NCBI GenBank assembly: GCA_963790575.1 | Contig: CAWBPD010000002.1 | Span: 124,001-188,000, forward strand | Origin: CAVTSA01 sp963790575 | Lineage (GTDB): Bacteria > Chloroflexota > Dormibacteria > Dormibacterales > Dormibacteraceae | Direction of reading: 5' to 3' | Length of the DNA stretch: 64,000 bases | Part shown: positions 48,557 through 57,729 of the stretch, in pieces | Layout: each line of letters opens with the position of its first letter | Numbering within the stretch: the first letter of the stretch is position 1 | Position numbers and translations under genes: made by a program | The notes under the pieces: model-generated | Seen by the model: only the letters and a program-made list of their open reading frames with translations | What the model was told of the DNA's origin: nothing | Database searches by the model: none

Positions 48557-48984
48557 TCAGCCCGGTTGCAGCTGGCGGTGAATCCCCCACAGGTCCGGTT
48601 GAGCCCACTGGCCCACCACCTTGCCGTCTTTGATCTTCACGATCGCAACGTTGTCCCAGGCGACGCGCTTTCCGGTGGCCGGAACGCCCAGGAACTCCCC
48701 GGTGTGCGTCGCTTCGACACGGGTCCGCACCGTCACGCCGCCGGCCGACTCCTGGAGGTCCTCGACGGTGAACGACAGGTCCGACCAGGGGGCGACCAGG
48801 TTGCGGTAGAAGTTGGCCGCAGCCGTGGCGTAGCCGGTCGTCCACGGCGTCAACCCGAGACAGTCTCGGTGTAGCCGTCGAGGTCGACCACCCTGGCCGT
48901 CCCCGCCTCATCTCCTTCGGCGAGACAGCGCTGCCACTCGCGGAACACCTCGGTGTTGGTCAGGGCCCGATCTTCCTCAGCCAT
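48557..48984 (-). pseudogene. Frameshifted SnoaL-like (ester cyclase/NTF2 fold) protein
   Basis: The first frame from ATG 48984 (GGAGGAGACC upstream) gives NTEVFREWQRCLAEGDEAGT and VVDLDGYTETVSG and stops at 48850. The family continues in the -1 frame from the TTG at 48853: TPWTTGYATAAANFYRNLVA, EATHTGEFLGVPATGKRVAW and VGQWAQPDLWGIHRQL, to the stop at 48557. The two pieces join exactly at the conserved boundary, so one base (probably a G in the CGGG run) is missing. The TTGA overlap would even allow coupled translation of two fragments. SnoaL-like proteins are small hydrolases or cyclases of varied substrates. Confidence 0.75.
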
Positions 48985-48994
48985 GGTCTCCTCC

Positions 48995-49456
48995 TCAAGA
49001 ACCGAACGTTCGCTGACACATCCACAGAGCGAGCAGGCCGGCCGCGGACCAGGCCGCCACTCGCAGCCAGTTGGACCTGACCAGCAGGCGGTGAGCCGAG
49101 TCCTCCCAGCCGGCGGCCAGGCGTCCGTGCTGCCGGGCTTGGACCGCTGCCGTCGAGATCACGATCACGGCCATCAGCACGACCTGCAGGACCGGGAACC
49201 AGAGCGGGACGGTCGGAGTGCGGACGATCAAGAGACCTACCGAGGCCCCGATCGACAGGACGACGCCCGGTATCACCACGATTCCGAAGCGCCGGCTGTG
49301 CTGCGCCTCGTAGGCCGGCAGCGCGTCACGGCCGACCAGTGCGAGGAGGGGATAGTTGAGGACTTGCAGGGTCCAGAGGACGCCCGACGAGAAGAGGGTC
49401 GCCGCGGTCAGGACGAGAATCAAGGTCTGGGCCACTCGAAGCTGGTTCCTCCGCAC
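48995..49456 (-). CDS. Four-helix integral membrane protein of unknown function
   Basis: The 153-residue protein has four hydrophobic segments: TLILVLTAATLFSSGVLWTL, IVVIPGVVLSIGASVGLLIV, WFPVLQVVLMAVIVISTAAV and WLRVAAWSAAGLLALWMC. The loop ALPAYEAQHSRRFGIVVIPG between the first two is polar and may hold functional residues. It resembles small membrane proteins often found beside MarR regulators. The divergent MarR gene starts 41 bases away, and the shared segment contains TAGTCT (49473-49478), so MarR may control both. Confidence 0.7.
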   Translation of the reverse strand: MRRNQLRVAQTLILVLTAATLFSSGVLWTLQVLNYPLLALVGRDALPAYEAQHSRRFGIVVIPGVVLSIGASVGLLIVRTPTVPLWFPVLQVVLMAVIVISTAAVQARQHGRLAAGWEDSAHRLLVRSNWLRVAAWSAAGLLALWMCQRTFGS

Positions 49457-49496
49457 TCGTTGCCGGGGAGATTAGTCTAGCAAACTGACGATCAGC

Positions 49497-49973
49497 ATGA
49501 CTGACGATTTTCGAGGAGAATCCGCTGCGCTCCCGCCGTCGATGCGCAACCGCGTCCCGTTCCTCCTCTTCCGGACCGCCGAGGCCTCACACCGCCTCGC
49601 CGACCGCATGCTGGCCTCAGTCGGCATCAGCGCCCGCCAGATGGGCATCCTGACCCTGATCACCGAACGCGAACCGATGACGCAGGTCGCCCTGGGGGCG
49701 GAGCTGCAGATCGACCGGACGACCATGGTCGGTCTCATCGACGATCTCGAGCGAAAGGGCCTGGTCAGGCGCCGCCGCAACCAGAGGGACAGGCGTGCCA
49801 ACTTGATCTCGCCGACCCCAAAGGGGCGGAACACCAAGGACGCCGGGATCCAAATCCTCGACGAGCAGCAGCAGCGGTTCCTCGAGCCCCTCTCCGCGGA
49901 GCGACGCGACCTCCTCGAAGGGCTGCTGAACGACCTCTACCAGGCTGCCCGGCGGTCAGCGCCCGAGCGCTGA
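49497..49973 (+). CDS. MarR-family transcriptional regulator
   Basis: The 158-residue protein has the winged helix of MarR dimers: SVGISARQMGILTLI, PMTQVALGAELQIDRTTMVGLIDDLERKGLVRRRRNQRDRRANLISPTPKG (recognition helix and wing), flanked by dimerisation helices. RRNQRDRRANLI is the usual DxRxxxL wing motif. It probably regulates itself and the divergent membrane-protein gene in response to a small ligand. A GC-rich spacer with CGCCCGGG-type hairpins separates it from the ClgR-like gene. Confidence 0.9.
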   Translation: MTDDFRGESAALPPSMRNRVPFLLFRTAEASHRLADRMLASVGISARQMGILTLITEREPMTQVALGAELQIDRTTMVGLIDDLERKGLVRRRRNQRDRRANLISPTPKGRNTKDAGIQILDEQQQRFLEPLSAERRDLLEGLLNDLYQAARRSAPER

Positions 49974-50026
49974 GCCGCCCGGGCGAGCCGCCGGGCATCA
50001 CCAGCCCGCCGCCCGGGAGGACGTCG

Positions 50027-50061
50027 TATGCTCAAAGCAGATGGCATTCGCTAACAGCGAA
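50027..50061 (+). promoter_or_regulatory. -10 box and ClgR-like box at the start of the XRE regulator gene
   Basis: TATGCT (50027-50032) is a -10 box 8 bases before the ATG at 50041. Inside codons 3-7 lies TTCGC-TAACA-GCGAA (50047-50061), a perfect 5-5-5 inverted repeat. It fits the CGC-Y-N-A-N-R-GCG core described for actinobacterial ClgR. This suggests autoregulation at the gene's own start. Confidence 0.55.
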
Positions 50062-50466
50062 ACACCCGAGCACGTGCGCACCACCATCGGTGCCATCCTT
50101 CGCCGCCACCGTGAGCAACGGGAGCGCACGCTGGCCGACATCGCGGTGCCGGCCGGCATCTCGCCCGCCCATCTCTCCGAGGTGGAGCGCGGGCGCAAAG
50201 AGATCTCGACCGAGCGGCTCCTGGCGGTCGCCCGGTCCCTCGAGGTGACGGTCGCCGGCCTCTACCTGGAGCTGGCGCGGGAGCTGGGTGCGGAGGAGCG
50301 GATGGTCCGCTCCAGCTGGGACCCGGACCCGCGGGCGGCGGTCCAGCAGATGTGCCGCGAGCTGGATCGGGAGGCCCTGCAGACGGTCGCCCGCTTCACC
50401 TCTTTTCTGGTCACCACCGAAGGCGCCCAGCGGCGGCGCATCGGATTTCTGGAGTCACGCCGATGA
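50041..50466 (+). CDS. XRE-family regulator, ClgR-like
   Basis: The 141-residue protein has a Cro/C1 helix-turn-helix (IGAILRRHREQRERTLADIAVPAGISPAHLSEVERGRKEISTERLLAVARSL) that is closest to ClgR/PopR, the activator of clp protease genes in Actinobacteria; VERGRKEIS is the recognisable core. The C-terminal helix bundle (DREALQTVARFTSFLVTTEG) is longer than usual. The ATG overlaps a candidate ClgR box; a GTG at 50074 would leave that box upstream of the gene and is possible. The stop overlaps the clpP start (ATGA), so regulator and protease are co-translated, supporting the assignment. Confidence 0.83.
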   Translation: MAFANSETPEHVRTTIGAILRRHREQRERTLADIAVPAGISPAHLSEVERGRKEISTERLLAVARSLEVTVAGLYLELARELGAEERMVRSSWDPDPRAAVQQMCRELDREALQTVARFTSFLVTTEGAQRRRIGFLESRR

Positions 50467-51060
50467 TCCCCACCGTGCTGGAGCAGACCAGCCATGGCGA
50501 GCGCGCCTACGACATCTACTCCCGGCTGCTCAAAGACCGCATCATCTTCCTGGGCACTCCCGATCGACGCCTCGGTCACGAACCTGGTCATCGCGCAGCT
50601 GCTCTTCCTGCAGGCGGATGACCCCGAGAAAGACATCAGCATCTACGTCAACAGCCCCGGCGGCGACGTCACCGGCGCCCTCGCGATCTATGACGCGATG
50701 CAGCATGTGAGCGCGCCTGTCAGCACCCTCAACGCGGGCCTGGCGGCGAGTGGCGCCTCCCTGATCCTGGCCGGCGGCTCCCCCGGCCGGCGGTACGCAC
50801 TTCCGCACTCCCAGGTCGTGATCCACCAGCCGTGGTCGCCCGGGGTCCAGGGTCAGGCCACCGACATCGATATCGCGGCCCGCGAGATCCTGCGCCAGCG
50901 CGCTCTCTTCGTCGACATCTACGCGCAGCACACCGGACAGCCCAAAGAGCGGATCGAGCGGGACCTGGAGCGGGACTACTACCTCACGCCCGAGGCCGCG
51001 CGCGAGTACGGACTGATCGACGAGATCATCACCAGCGCCAAGTTGCCCGTCGCCGTGTAG
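50463..51060 (+). pseudogene. clpP: ATP-dependent Clp protease proteolytic subunit, frameshifted
   Basis: ATG 50463 opens MIPTVLEQTSHGERAYDIYS and RLLKDRIIFLGTP, the correct ClpP N-terminus. At about 50561 the frame changes: PIDASVTNLVIAQLLFLQAD continues one base later, which an extra C in ACTCCCGATC explains. The rest is intact with catalytic Ser96 (NAGLAASGAS), His121 (VVIHQPW) and the aspartate in ERDYYLTPEAAREYGLID. ClpP is a barrel peptidase that works with ClpX or ClpC. Loss of the only visible copy would matter, so a sequence error or programmed +1 shift at CCC-G should be considered. It follows the ClgR-like gene. Confidence 0.8.
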
Positions 51061-51140
51061 GGGGCCTGCCACCCGCGCGGGGCGAGTTCCCGTTCGCGAG
51101 CGGTCGCCAAGCGCCGGGCGGTGTAGCGTTCGCAGCGCGC

Positions 51141-54020
51141 ATGGCACGACGACCACCGCAGAACCCGTTCGGGAGTCCCTTCGGGCCCCGCCCACCCGGC
51201 TTCGAGGGACTGGGTGAGATTCACCTCCCGCGGCCGCCGCGCCGTTTCTGGATCGGCCTCGCGTTCGTCGTCGCCGCCCTCGTTCTGATCCTGATCGCGG
51301 CGCCGATCGTGAACTTGGTCACGAACTGGGAGTGGTTCTCCGCCCTGGGCTTTGGGGGCGCCTACGGAACCCGCCTCTTGATCCAGGTGATTCTGTTCCT
51401 GGTCACGTTCGTGGTCTCGTTCCTGTTCGCAGGCGGCAATGTGGCGATCGCGCTGCGGCTGCGGACCAGCGGCGCCTTGCGCGCGGTCGGCATCCGTCAC
51501 CGGACTCTGCGCTCGCGCCTGGGCGTGGTGTCGCTCATCGCGGCGGCTCTGCTGGCGCTGCTGGTGGCGGTCTCGATGGAGGGGTCGTGGTCGGACCTGG
51601 TGCTCTTCCTGCACCCGCAGACAACCGGCGTCCAGGATCCGATCCTGCACGCCGACACCGGCTTCTATCTGACGCAGCTGCCGTTCTGGAACGACGTCCA
51701 GGGCAATCTGGTCGGCCTGGTGGTGGTCACGATCTTGATGGTGATCGCCCTCCACGCCTGGCGCGACGACCACATCGACCTGCGCCTGCTGCCCCGGGGG
51801 ACGGCGCACATTTCGGTGCTGATCGGCATCTACGGGCTGGTGGTGGCGTTCGGGGCCTGGCTCAGTCGTTACGGCTACTTGTATGGCCATGACAGTGCGG
51901 TCTATGGGGCCGGATACGCAGACGTCAACGCCCGGATCCCGCTGGCCACGGCCGAAGTCGTGCTGGGCGTGCTGCTCGCGGTCGGTCTCTTCATCAACTC
52001 GGTGCCCCGCTTCCGCCGCATCCGCCCGGTCCTGTTCGCGGTCGGCATCTGGATCGCGGCCGTGTTCGCCTTCGGCATCTATTCGGCGGGGGTGCAGCGC
52101 TTGTCGGTCCAGCCCGCCGAGTTGAGCCAGGAGACCCCCTATCTGGCCCACCAGATCGCGTCCACCCGCGAGGCTTACGGCCTGACCAACGTGGAGACGC
52201 AGTCGTTCGCCGGCACCGGCAACGTGACGGCGCAGGAAGTGAACAACGACCAGACCACGGTCAACAATCTCCGGCTCTGGGACAACGCGCCGCTCAACAA
52301 CGTGTACGACCAGCAGCAGTCGATCCGCACCTACTACGGATTCGACACGCCTCAGTTCGATCGCTACACGCTGAACGGCACCTATCAGGAGGTGGAGATC
52401 TCACCGCGCGAGATGCAGCAGTCGCAGCTGCCGAGTCAGGCGCAGACCTGGGTGAACCAGCGCCTGGTCTACACGCATGGCTATGGTGTCGCGGCCAGCC
52501 AGGTGGCGGCGCAGGACAGTCAGGGCCTGCCACAGTACGTGGCCGGGAACATTCCCAACAGCGGTCCGCTGAACGTCACCGTGCCCCAGATCTACTTCGG
52601 GCAGAGCGAGTCCGACTGGGTGGTCGCGCCCTCGCGCCAGTCTGAGTTCGACTATCCCGGGGGCGGTGCCGGCGGTACGGCCAGCAACCGCTGGACGGGG
52701 ACCGAGGCGCCACCGCTGACCGGCGGCAACCGGCTCCTGTGGTCGATGCGCACCGGAGACCTGAACCTGCTCATCTCCGACCAGATCACTCAGCAGAGCC
52801 GGATTCTGTTCGACCGCAACCCGGAGCAGCGTCTGCAGCAGGTGGCACCATTCCTGACCGCCGACAACAACCCCTACATCGTCGACGTCAATGGACACCT
52901 CTACTGGATCGAGGACGGCTATACCTCGGCCGGTACCTATCCCTACTCCGAGACGCAAGACCAGTTCGCCGGCAACCCCCTCAACTACAACTACATGCGC
53001 AACTCGGTCAAGGCGGTGATCGACGCCTACAGCGGACAGACCACGCTCTATGTGTTGACACCCAACGAGCCACTGATCCGGTCCTACGAGTCGGCGTTCC
53101 CCTCGCTGTTCAAGCCCCTCTCAGATATGCCTTCGGCGCTGCGGGACCACCTCAAGGTGCCGCAGAACTACTTCAGTCTCCAGGCGCAGGTCTACGCGAC
53201 CTACCACGTGTCCGATGTCTCCGTCTTCTACAACCGCGAGAACGTGTACGCCGAGCCCGAGAGCATCCAGCCCTACTACGTGATGATGCGCCTGCCCGGC
53301 GAGCCCAAGCCCGAGTTCCTGATGATCCTCCCCTACACGCCGTTCAACAAAAACAACATGGTCGCCTGGCTGGCGGTGCGCCAGGACCAGCCCAACTACG
53401 GCGAGGTGATCTCCTACCAGCTACCCAAGAGCCAGGTCATCTTCGGGCCCGCTCAGGTGCAGAGCCGGATCAACCAGGACCCCACCCTCTCCCGCGACTA
53501 CTCGCTCCTGAATGAGCAGAACTCGCACGTCTTGAAGGGCAATCTCTTGGTGGTGCCCATCGGCGGCACCTTCCTCTACTTCGAGCCCTGGTACATCGAG
53601 TCGAGTCAGGGGCAGTCCCTACCGGAACTGAAGTTCATCATCCTCACCGGATCCACGCCCAACAGCCCGGTGGTGTCCGATTCGACACTGGCCAACGCGA
53701 TCGCCGACCTGACCGGTCAGGCGGCGCCGAGTTCGACTCCCAGTCCCACCGGCACCTCACCGCCGCCCACCGCGGGAGCCGGTGTATCGACGCAGATCCA
53801 GCAGCTGATCAGCCAGGCGCTGACCGCGTATTCGCAGGCTCAGACCGACCTCAAGCAGGGTGACCTGTCCGGGTACGCGTCGCAGATGCAGACGGTCAAC
53901 AGCGACCTCCAGCAGATCCAGACGCTGGAGGGAGGGTCGACGTCGGGCGGAGGCTCCTCGGGCGGCGCCTCGCCAGGCCCCACCCCGGTGCCCTCACCTT
54001 CGGGGCTCCCCGGCGGGTAG
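51141..54020 (+). CDS. UPF0182 family large membrane protein
   Basis: The 959-residue protein has seven membrane helices in the first 320 residues (from FWIGLAFVVAALVLILIAAP to VLFAVGIWIAAVFAFGIY) and a large extracellular domain. Conserved UPF0182 segments are NWEWFSALGFGGAYGTRLLIQ, LRLWDNAPLNNVYDQQQSIRTYYGF, VTPQIYFGQ-type VPQIYFGQSESDWVV, PYIVDVNGHLYWIEDGYTSAGTYPYSE, NYMRNSVKAVIDAYSGQTTLYV and EFLMILPYTPFNKNNMVAWL. The C-terminal 100 residues are a Ser/Pro/Thr-rich tail with coiled-coil (TDLKQGDLSGYASQMQTVNSDLQQIQ). Function unknown. ATG 51141 begins a proline-rich cytosolic leader. Orn follows after seven bases. Confidence 0.92.
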   Translation: MARRPPQNPFGSPFGPRPPGFEGLGEIHLPRPPRRFWIGLAFVVAALVLILIAAPIVNLVTNWEWFSALGFGGAYGTRLLIQVILFLVTFVVSFLFAGGNVAIALRLRTSGALRAVGIRHRTLRSRLGVVSLIAAALLALLVAVSMEGSWSDLVLFLHPQTTGVQDPILHADTGFYLTQLPFWNDVQGNLVGLVVVTILMVIALHAWRDDHIDLRLLPRGTAHISVLIGIYGLVVAFGAWLSRYGYLYGHDSAVYGAGYADVNARIPLATAEVVLGVLLAVGLFINSVPRFRRIRPVLFAVGIWIAAVFAFGIYSAGVQRLSVQPAELSQETPYLAHQIASTREAYGLTNVETQSFAGTGNVTAQEVNNDQTTVNNLRLWDNAPLNNVYDQQQSIRTYYGFDTPQFDRYTLNGTYQEVEISPREMQQSQLPSQAQTWVNQRLVYTHGYGVAASQVAAQDSQGLPQYVAGNIPNSGPLNVTVPQIYFGQSESDWVVAPSRQSEFDYPGGGAGGTASNRWTGTEAPPLTGGNRLLWSMRTGDLNLLISDQITQQSRILFDRNPEQRLQQVAPFLTADNNPYIVDVNGHLYWIEDGYTSAGTYPYSETQDQFAGNPLNYNYMRNSVKAVIDAYSGQTTLYVLTPNEPLIRSYESAFPSLFKPLSDMPSALRDHLKVPQNYFSLQAQVYATYHVSDVSVFYNRENVYAEPESIQPYYVMMRLPGEPKPEFLMILPYTPFNKNNMVAWLAVRQDQPNYGEVISYQLPKSQVIFGPAQVQSRINQDPTLSRDYSLLNEQNSHVLKGNLLVVPIGGTFLYFEPWYIESSQGQSLPELKFIILTGSTPNSPVVSDSTLANAIADLTGQAAPSSTPSPTGTSPPPTAGAGVSTQIQQLISQALTAYSQAQTDLKQGDLSGYASQMQTVNSDLQQIQTLEGGSTSGGGSSGGASPGPTPVPSPSGLPGG

Positions 54021-54027
54021 GAGGAAG

Positions 54028-54576
<549 letters not shown>

Positions 54577-54612
54577 CAAGCGCGCCGGGCGCCTTTGGAG
54601 GAGGGTTTTGGA

Positions 54613-55782
54613 ATGCGAGATGGAGTGATCGTGGAAGCCGTGCGCACGCCGTTTGGCAAGCGCAACGGGGCGCTCAAGGACGTCCATCCGGTTCTGCTCG
54701 GGACCACGGTGCTGAAGGAGCTGGTCCGGCGCACGGGCATAGATCCCGGTCAGGTGGATGACGTGGTGTGGGGCTGCGTGGGGCAGGTCGGCGAGCAGTC
54801 GGCCAACGTCGGCCGCAACACCTGGCTGGCCGCCGGCTACCCGGTGGAGGTGCCGGCGACCACCGTCGACCGCCAGTGCGGCTCTTCGCAGCAGGCGCTC
54901 CACTTCGCCGCCAACCTGATCCAGTCCGGGACGGCCGACGTCGCCATCGCGGGCGGCGTGGAATCGATGAGCCGCGTTGGGATCGGCGCCAACATGACGC
55001 AGGGGCCCGGGGTCCCGTTTCCCCCCGAGCTGATGGAGCTCTACGAGATGGTGCCGCAGGGTGTCTCGGCCGAGCTGGTGGCCCGCAAGTACGGCATCTC
55101 GCGGCAGGCCCAGGACGAGTTCTCGGTCGAGAGCCATCACCGGGCCGCGGCCGCCACCGAGCAGGGGTATCTGGCACCGCAGTTGGTCCCGGTCCCGGGC
55201 CCCGACAACGGGGGTGCTTTCCTGCTCGAGCGGGACGAGGGTGTCCGGGCCAACGCCACCTACGAGGCGACCTCGGCCCTGAACCCGGCGTTCGATCCCA
55301 CCCACACGATCACGGCCGGGAACGCCAGTCAGATCTCCGACGGCGCGGCCGCGCTGCTGCTGACGACGCCGGAGAAGGCGCGTGAGCTGGGACTGCGCCC
55401 GCGCGCTCGCATCGCCGCCCAGAAGGTGGTGGGCTGCGACCCGGTCCTGATGCTGGAGGGCCCGATCCCGGGCACCCGCGCGGTGCTGGAGCAGGCCGGC
55501 CTCACGATGCGGGACATCGACCTCTTCGAAATCAACGAGGCGTTCGCTTCGGTGGTGCTGGCCTGGGCCAAGGAGACCGGGGGTGACCTGGACAAGACCA
55601 ACGTGAACGGCGGCGCGATCGCCATCGGCCATCCACTGGGGGCCTCCGGTGCCCGGCTCATGTGTCACCTGCTGAACGAGCTGGAGCGGCGCGACCTCCG
55701 GCTGGGCCTGCAGTCGATGTGCTGCGGCGGCGGCCTGGGCACCGCCACCATCATCGACCGCGAGCTGAGCGGGCGGCGGTAG
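54613..55782 (+). CDS. Acetyl-CoA acyltransferase (thiolase)
   Basis: The 389-residue enzyme cleaves or forms beta-ketoacyl-CoA. The nucleophilic cysteine is in TTVDRQCGSSQQALHFAA, the catalytic His in NVNGGAIAIGHPLGASGAR and the second cysteine in SMCCGGGLGTATI. NEAFASVVLAW is the usual active-site loop. The N-terminal VIVEAVRTPFGKRNGALKDVHP is typical of degradative FadA-like thiolases. ATG 54613 has GGAGGAGGG eight bases upstream; an ATG at 54595 is too early. Two copies of a 34-base repeat separate it from the next gene. Confidence 0.93.
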   Translation: MRDGVIVEAVRTPFGKRNGALKDVHPVLLGTTVLKELVRRTGIDPGQVDDVVWGCVGQVGEQSANVGRNTWLAAGYPVEVPATTVDRQCGSSQQALHFAANLIQSGTADVAIAGGVESMSRVGIGANMTQGPGVPFPPELMELYEMVPQGVSAELVARKYGISRQAQDEFSVESHHRAAAATEQGYLAPQLVPVPGPDNGGAFLLERDEGVRANATYEATSALNPAFDPTHTITAGNASQISDGAAALLLTTPEKARELGLRPRARIAAQKVVGCDPVLMLEGPIPGTRAVLEQAGLTMRDIDLFEINEAFASVVLAWAKETGGDLDKTNVNGGAIAIGHPLGASGARLMCHLLNELERRDLRLGLQSMCCGGGLGTATIIDRELSGRR

Positions 55783-55784
55783 TT

Positions 55785-55860
55785 GGCACCGCAAGAACCC
55801 CGATTGCCGGCACTCAGGGATCCTCGGGCACCGCAAGAACCCCGATTGCCGGCACTCAGG
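55785..55860. repeat. Direct pair of a 34-base repeat, 42-base period
   Basis: The identical 34-mers at 55785-55818 and 55827-55860 (beginning GGCACCGCAAGAACCCCG) are 42 bases apart with an 8-base spacer. They fill the gap between the thiolase stop and the aminotransferase start, ending just upstream of its Shine-Dalgarno sequence. Confidence 0.95.
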
Positions 55861-55874
55861 TGCGTGAGGGAATC

Positions 55875-57059
55875 GTGAGCGCCTGGGTGGGGCCCCTTCC
55901 GCGTGAAAGCGGGGCTATCGACCTGGCGGAGGTCCGGCGCGCCTACCCGGTGCTGGAGGAGCTGGAGTACTTCAACACCGGCACCTACGGGCTGATGGCG
56001 GAGCCGGTCCTGGAGCGGTACCTGTCCCGGCTCGCCCGGTTCGAGCGGCGCGGGATGGCCGGGATCGACGATATTCACCAGGAGATCGAACGGGCGCGAG
56101 CGCGCCTGGCAGGACACCTGGGCGCCGATCCCGACGAGCTGGCGCTCACCGGCAACGCCACCGACGGGATCGCGCTGGTCGCCGCCGGCCTGCACTGGAA
56201 GGAGGGCGACGAGGCCATCATCTCCGATCAGGAGCATCCGGCGATGGCGGTTCCCTTCGCCCACGCGGCCCGGCGCTGGGGGGTGAACGTCCGCCCCTAC
56301 CGGGTGAGCTGGGATCCGGAAGAGTCACTGCGCTCCATCCGCTCTCTCATCACGCCGCGCACCCGTCTCGTCGCGACCAGCCACGTGACGTCGCCCTACG
56401 GCATCCGGCTGCCGGTGCGAGAGATCACCGCCCTCGCTCACGAGCACGGGCTGCCGGCGCTCGTGGATGCGGCACAGTCGTTCGCGGTGATGCCGGTCGA
56501 CGTGCGCGAGATCGGCTGCGAGTTCCTGAGCGGCAACGGGCACAAGTGGCTCGGTGGCCCCAAAGGGACCGGGTTCCTCTACGCCCGCCGGGACTGGATG
56601 GAGCGGCTGGAGCCGGCGCTGGTCGGCGATGGGTCGATGGTCAGAGGCACCCGCACGCTCCAGCCCGACGGTCACCGCTTCGAGTTCGGGACCCGTGGAT
56701 TCGCTACCCCGGCGGGCCTCAACGACGCGCTCGATTGGCTGGAGGGTTGGGGTTGGGACCAGGTGTGCGCCCGTATCGAAGCGCTGAGTGGCCGGTTGAA
56801 GGATGCCCTCGCGGAGGCCCCCGGGGTCGCGCTGGCCACGCCGCGCGCGTGGGAGCGGTCGAGCGGTCTGATCTCGGTGGCGGTGCCGGGCGGTGATGAG
56901 GCGGCGCTCCAGGCCGACCTGCTGGCGCACGGCCTCTTCCCGCGCCCGACCGGGCCTCCCGGCTCCTCTCGGATCCGGGCCTCCACCGCCTTCTTCAACA
57001 GTGAGGAACAGGTGGACAAGCTGGCGACGCGGATCCGGGACTTCGCCACCCGACGCTGA
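55875..57059 (+). CDS. Class V aminotransferase (SufS/isopenicillin-N-epimerase-like)
   Basis: The 394-residue PLP enzyme has ELEYFNTGTYGLMAEPVLE, the TGNATDGIALVAAGL cofactor loop, ISDQEHPAMAVPF, VATSHVTSPYGIRLPVREI, LPALVDAAQSFAVMPVDV with the PLP aspartate, and the Schiff-base lysine in FLSGNGHKWLGGPKGTGFLY. It is nearest to cysteine-desulfurase-like and isopenicillin N epimerase-like branches without a conserved desulfurase cysteine loop, so the reaction is uncertain. GTG 55875 follows GAGGGA; GTG 55860 is an alternative. Its first codons include a copy of the TTCC-N4-GAAA motif (55897-55912, GPLPRESG). A strong hairpin ends it. Confidence 0.85.
   Translation: MSAWVGPLPRESGAIDLAEVRRAYPVLEELEYFNTGTYGLMAEPVLERYLSRLARFERRGMAGIDDIHQEIERARARLAGHLGADPDELALTGNATDGIALVAAGLHWKEGDEAIISDQEHPAMAVPFAHAARRWGVNVRPYRVSWDPEESLRSIRSLITPRTRLVATSHVTSPYGIRLPVREITALAHEHGLPALVDAAQSFAVMPVDVREIGCEFLSGNGHKWLGGPKGTGFLYARRDWMERLEPALVGDGSMVRGTRTLQPDGHRFEFGTRGFATPAGLNDALDWLEGWGWDQVCARIEALSGRLKDALAEAPGVALATPRAWERSSGLISVAVPGGDEAALQADLLAHGLFPRPTGPPGSSRIRASTAFFNSEEQVDKLATRIRDFATRR
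55897..55912 (+). repeat. Single TTCCGCGTGAAAGCGG motif within the aminotransferase N-terminus
   Basis: This is a solitary member of the dispersed TTCC-N4-GAAA-CGG family. No partner was found 42 bases to either side. It is translated as part of GPLPRESGAID, ahead of the conserved fold. Confidence 0.6.
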
Positions 57060-57088
57060 GCCAGAAACGGCGGCTTGAGTGGTAAGGA

Positions 57089-57130
57089 GGGGCCCGGTCG
57101 CGCACCGCGATCACAGCGCGACCGGGCCCC
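57089..57130. terminator. Strong bidirectional hairpin between convergent genes
   Basis: Perfect 15-base arms (57089-57103 and 57116-57130, GGGGCCCGGTCGCGC type) enclose a 12-base loop between the aminotransferase stop and the Hsp20 stop. No T-run follows, so it may work as a barrier or mRNA-protecting structure as well as a terminator. Confidence 0.75.
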
Positions 57131-57144
57131 CGCCGGTCGATGAG

Positions 57145-57634
57145 TCAGGAGGACGAACTGGTCAGCTGGGGCTCACCCTCCTGCTTTTTCTCCGCGATCG
57201 GAATCCGGCGCGGCTGGGCGCGTGACGCCTTGGGCAGATGGACCTTGAGCAGGCCGTTCTCGATGTCGGCCTCGATGTGCTCCGGGTCCACGTCGCGGGA
57301 GAGCGTGAGCCGGCGGACCGCGGTGCCCCACATGAATTCACGGGCCAGGTGCTGGCCCTCTTCCACGGTCTGCTTCTCCTCGTTGTGCTCGGCCTTGATG
57401 GTGAGCACGCCGTCGGAGAAGGTCACGTCGACGTCCGCAGGGATTGAAGCCAGGAACCGGGGCTTCGACCTCGTAGCCGCTGGAGGTCTCTCGGACGTTC
57501 ACCGGCAGGTACAGAGCCCCCGGCCGACGCTCGCGCTCGCTGTTGCCGAACGCGCTGTTCACGAGCCGGTCGACCGTTCGCTGCATGTTGGTCAGGTCGC
57601 CGAACGGGTCCCAACCGGTCACCATCATCGACAT
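57145..57634 (-). pseudogene. Hsp20/alpha-crystallin small heat-shock protein, frameshifted
   Basis: The N-terminal frame from 57634 gives MMVTGWDPFGDLTNMQRTVD, YLPVNVRETSSGYEVEAPVP and GFNP, then leaves the family. The alpha-crystallin domain continues in the next frame as ADVDVTFSDGVLTIKAEHNE, FMWGTAVRRLTLSRDVDPEH and IENGLLKVHLPKASRAQPRR, where GLL-V-LPK is the signature end. An extra C in AATCCCTGCGG near 57441 accounts for the break. Apart from this the gene is full length and would be a holdase chaperone. A GGAG precedes ATG 57628 by six bases, so the start may be there. Confidence 0.8.
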
Positions 57635-57729
57635 CTCCAAACACCTCATGTCATTCAAAAGGAGCTCAGAAAGACCGCGGCAACGGTGGTCTACCAGGCT
57701 GTCGCCAACCCTAAACATCGAAATTGGTA

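Noticed and set aside
48557..48984. Two separate small genes with a TTGA overlap
   Set aside because: The two reading frames join precisely within one SnoaL-like family sequence, so a frameshift is the simpler reading.
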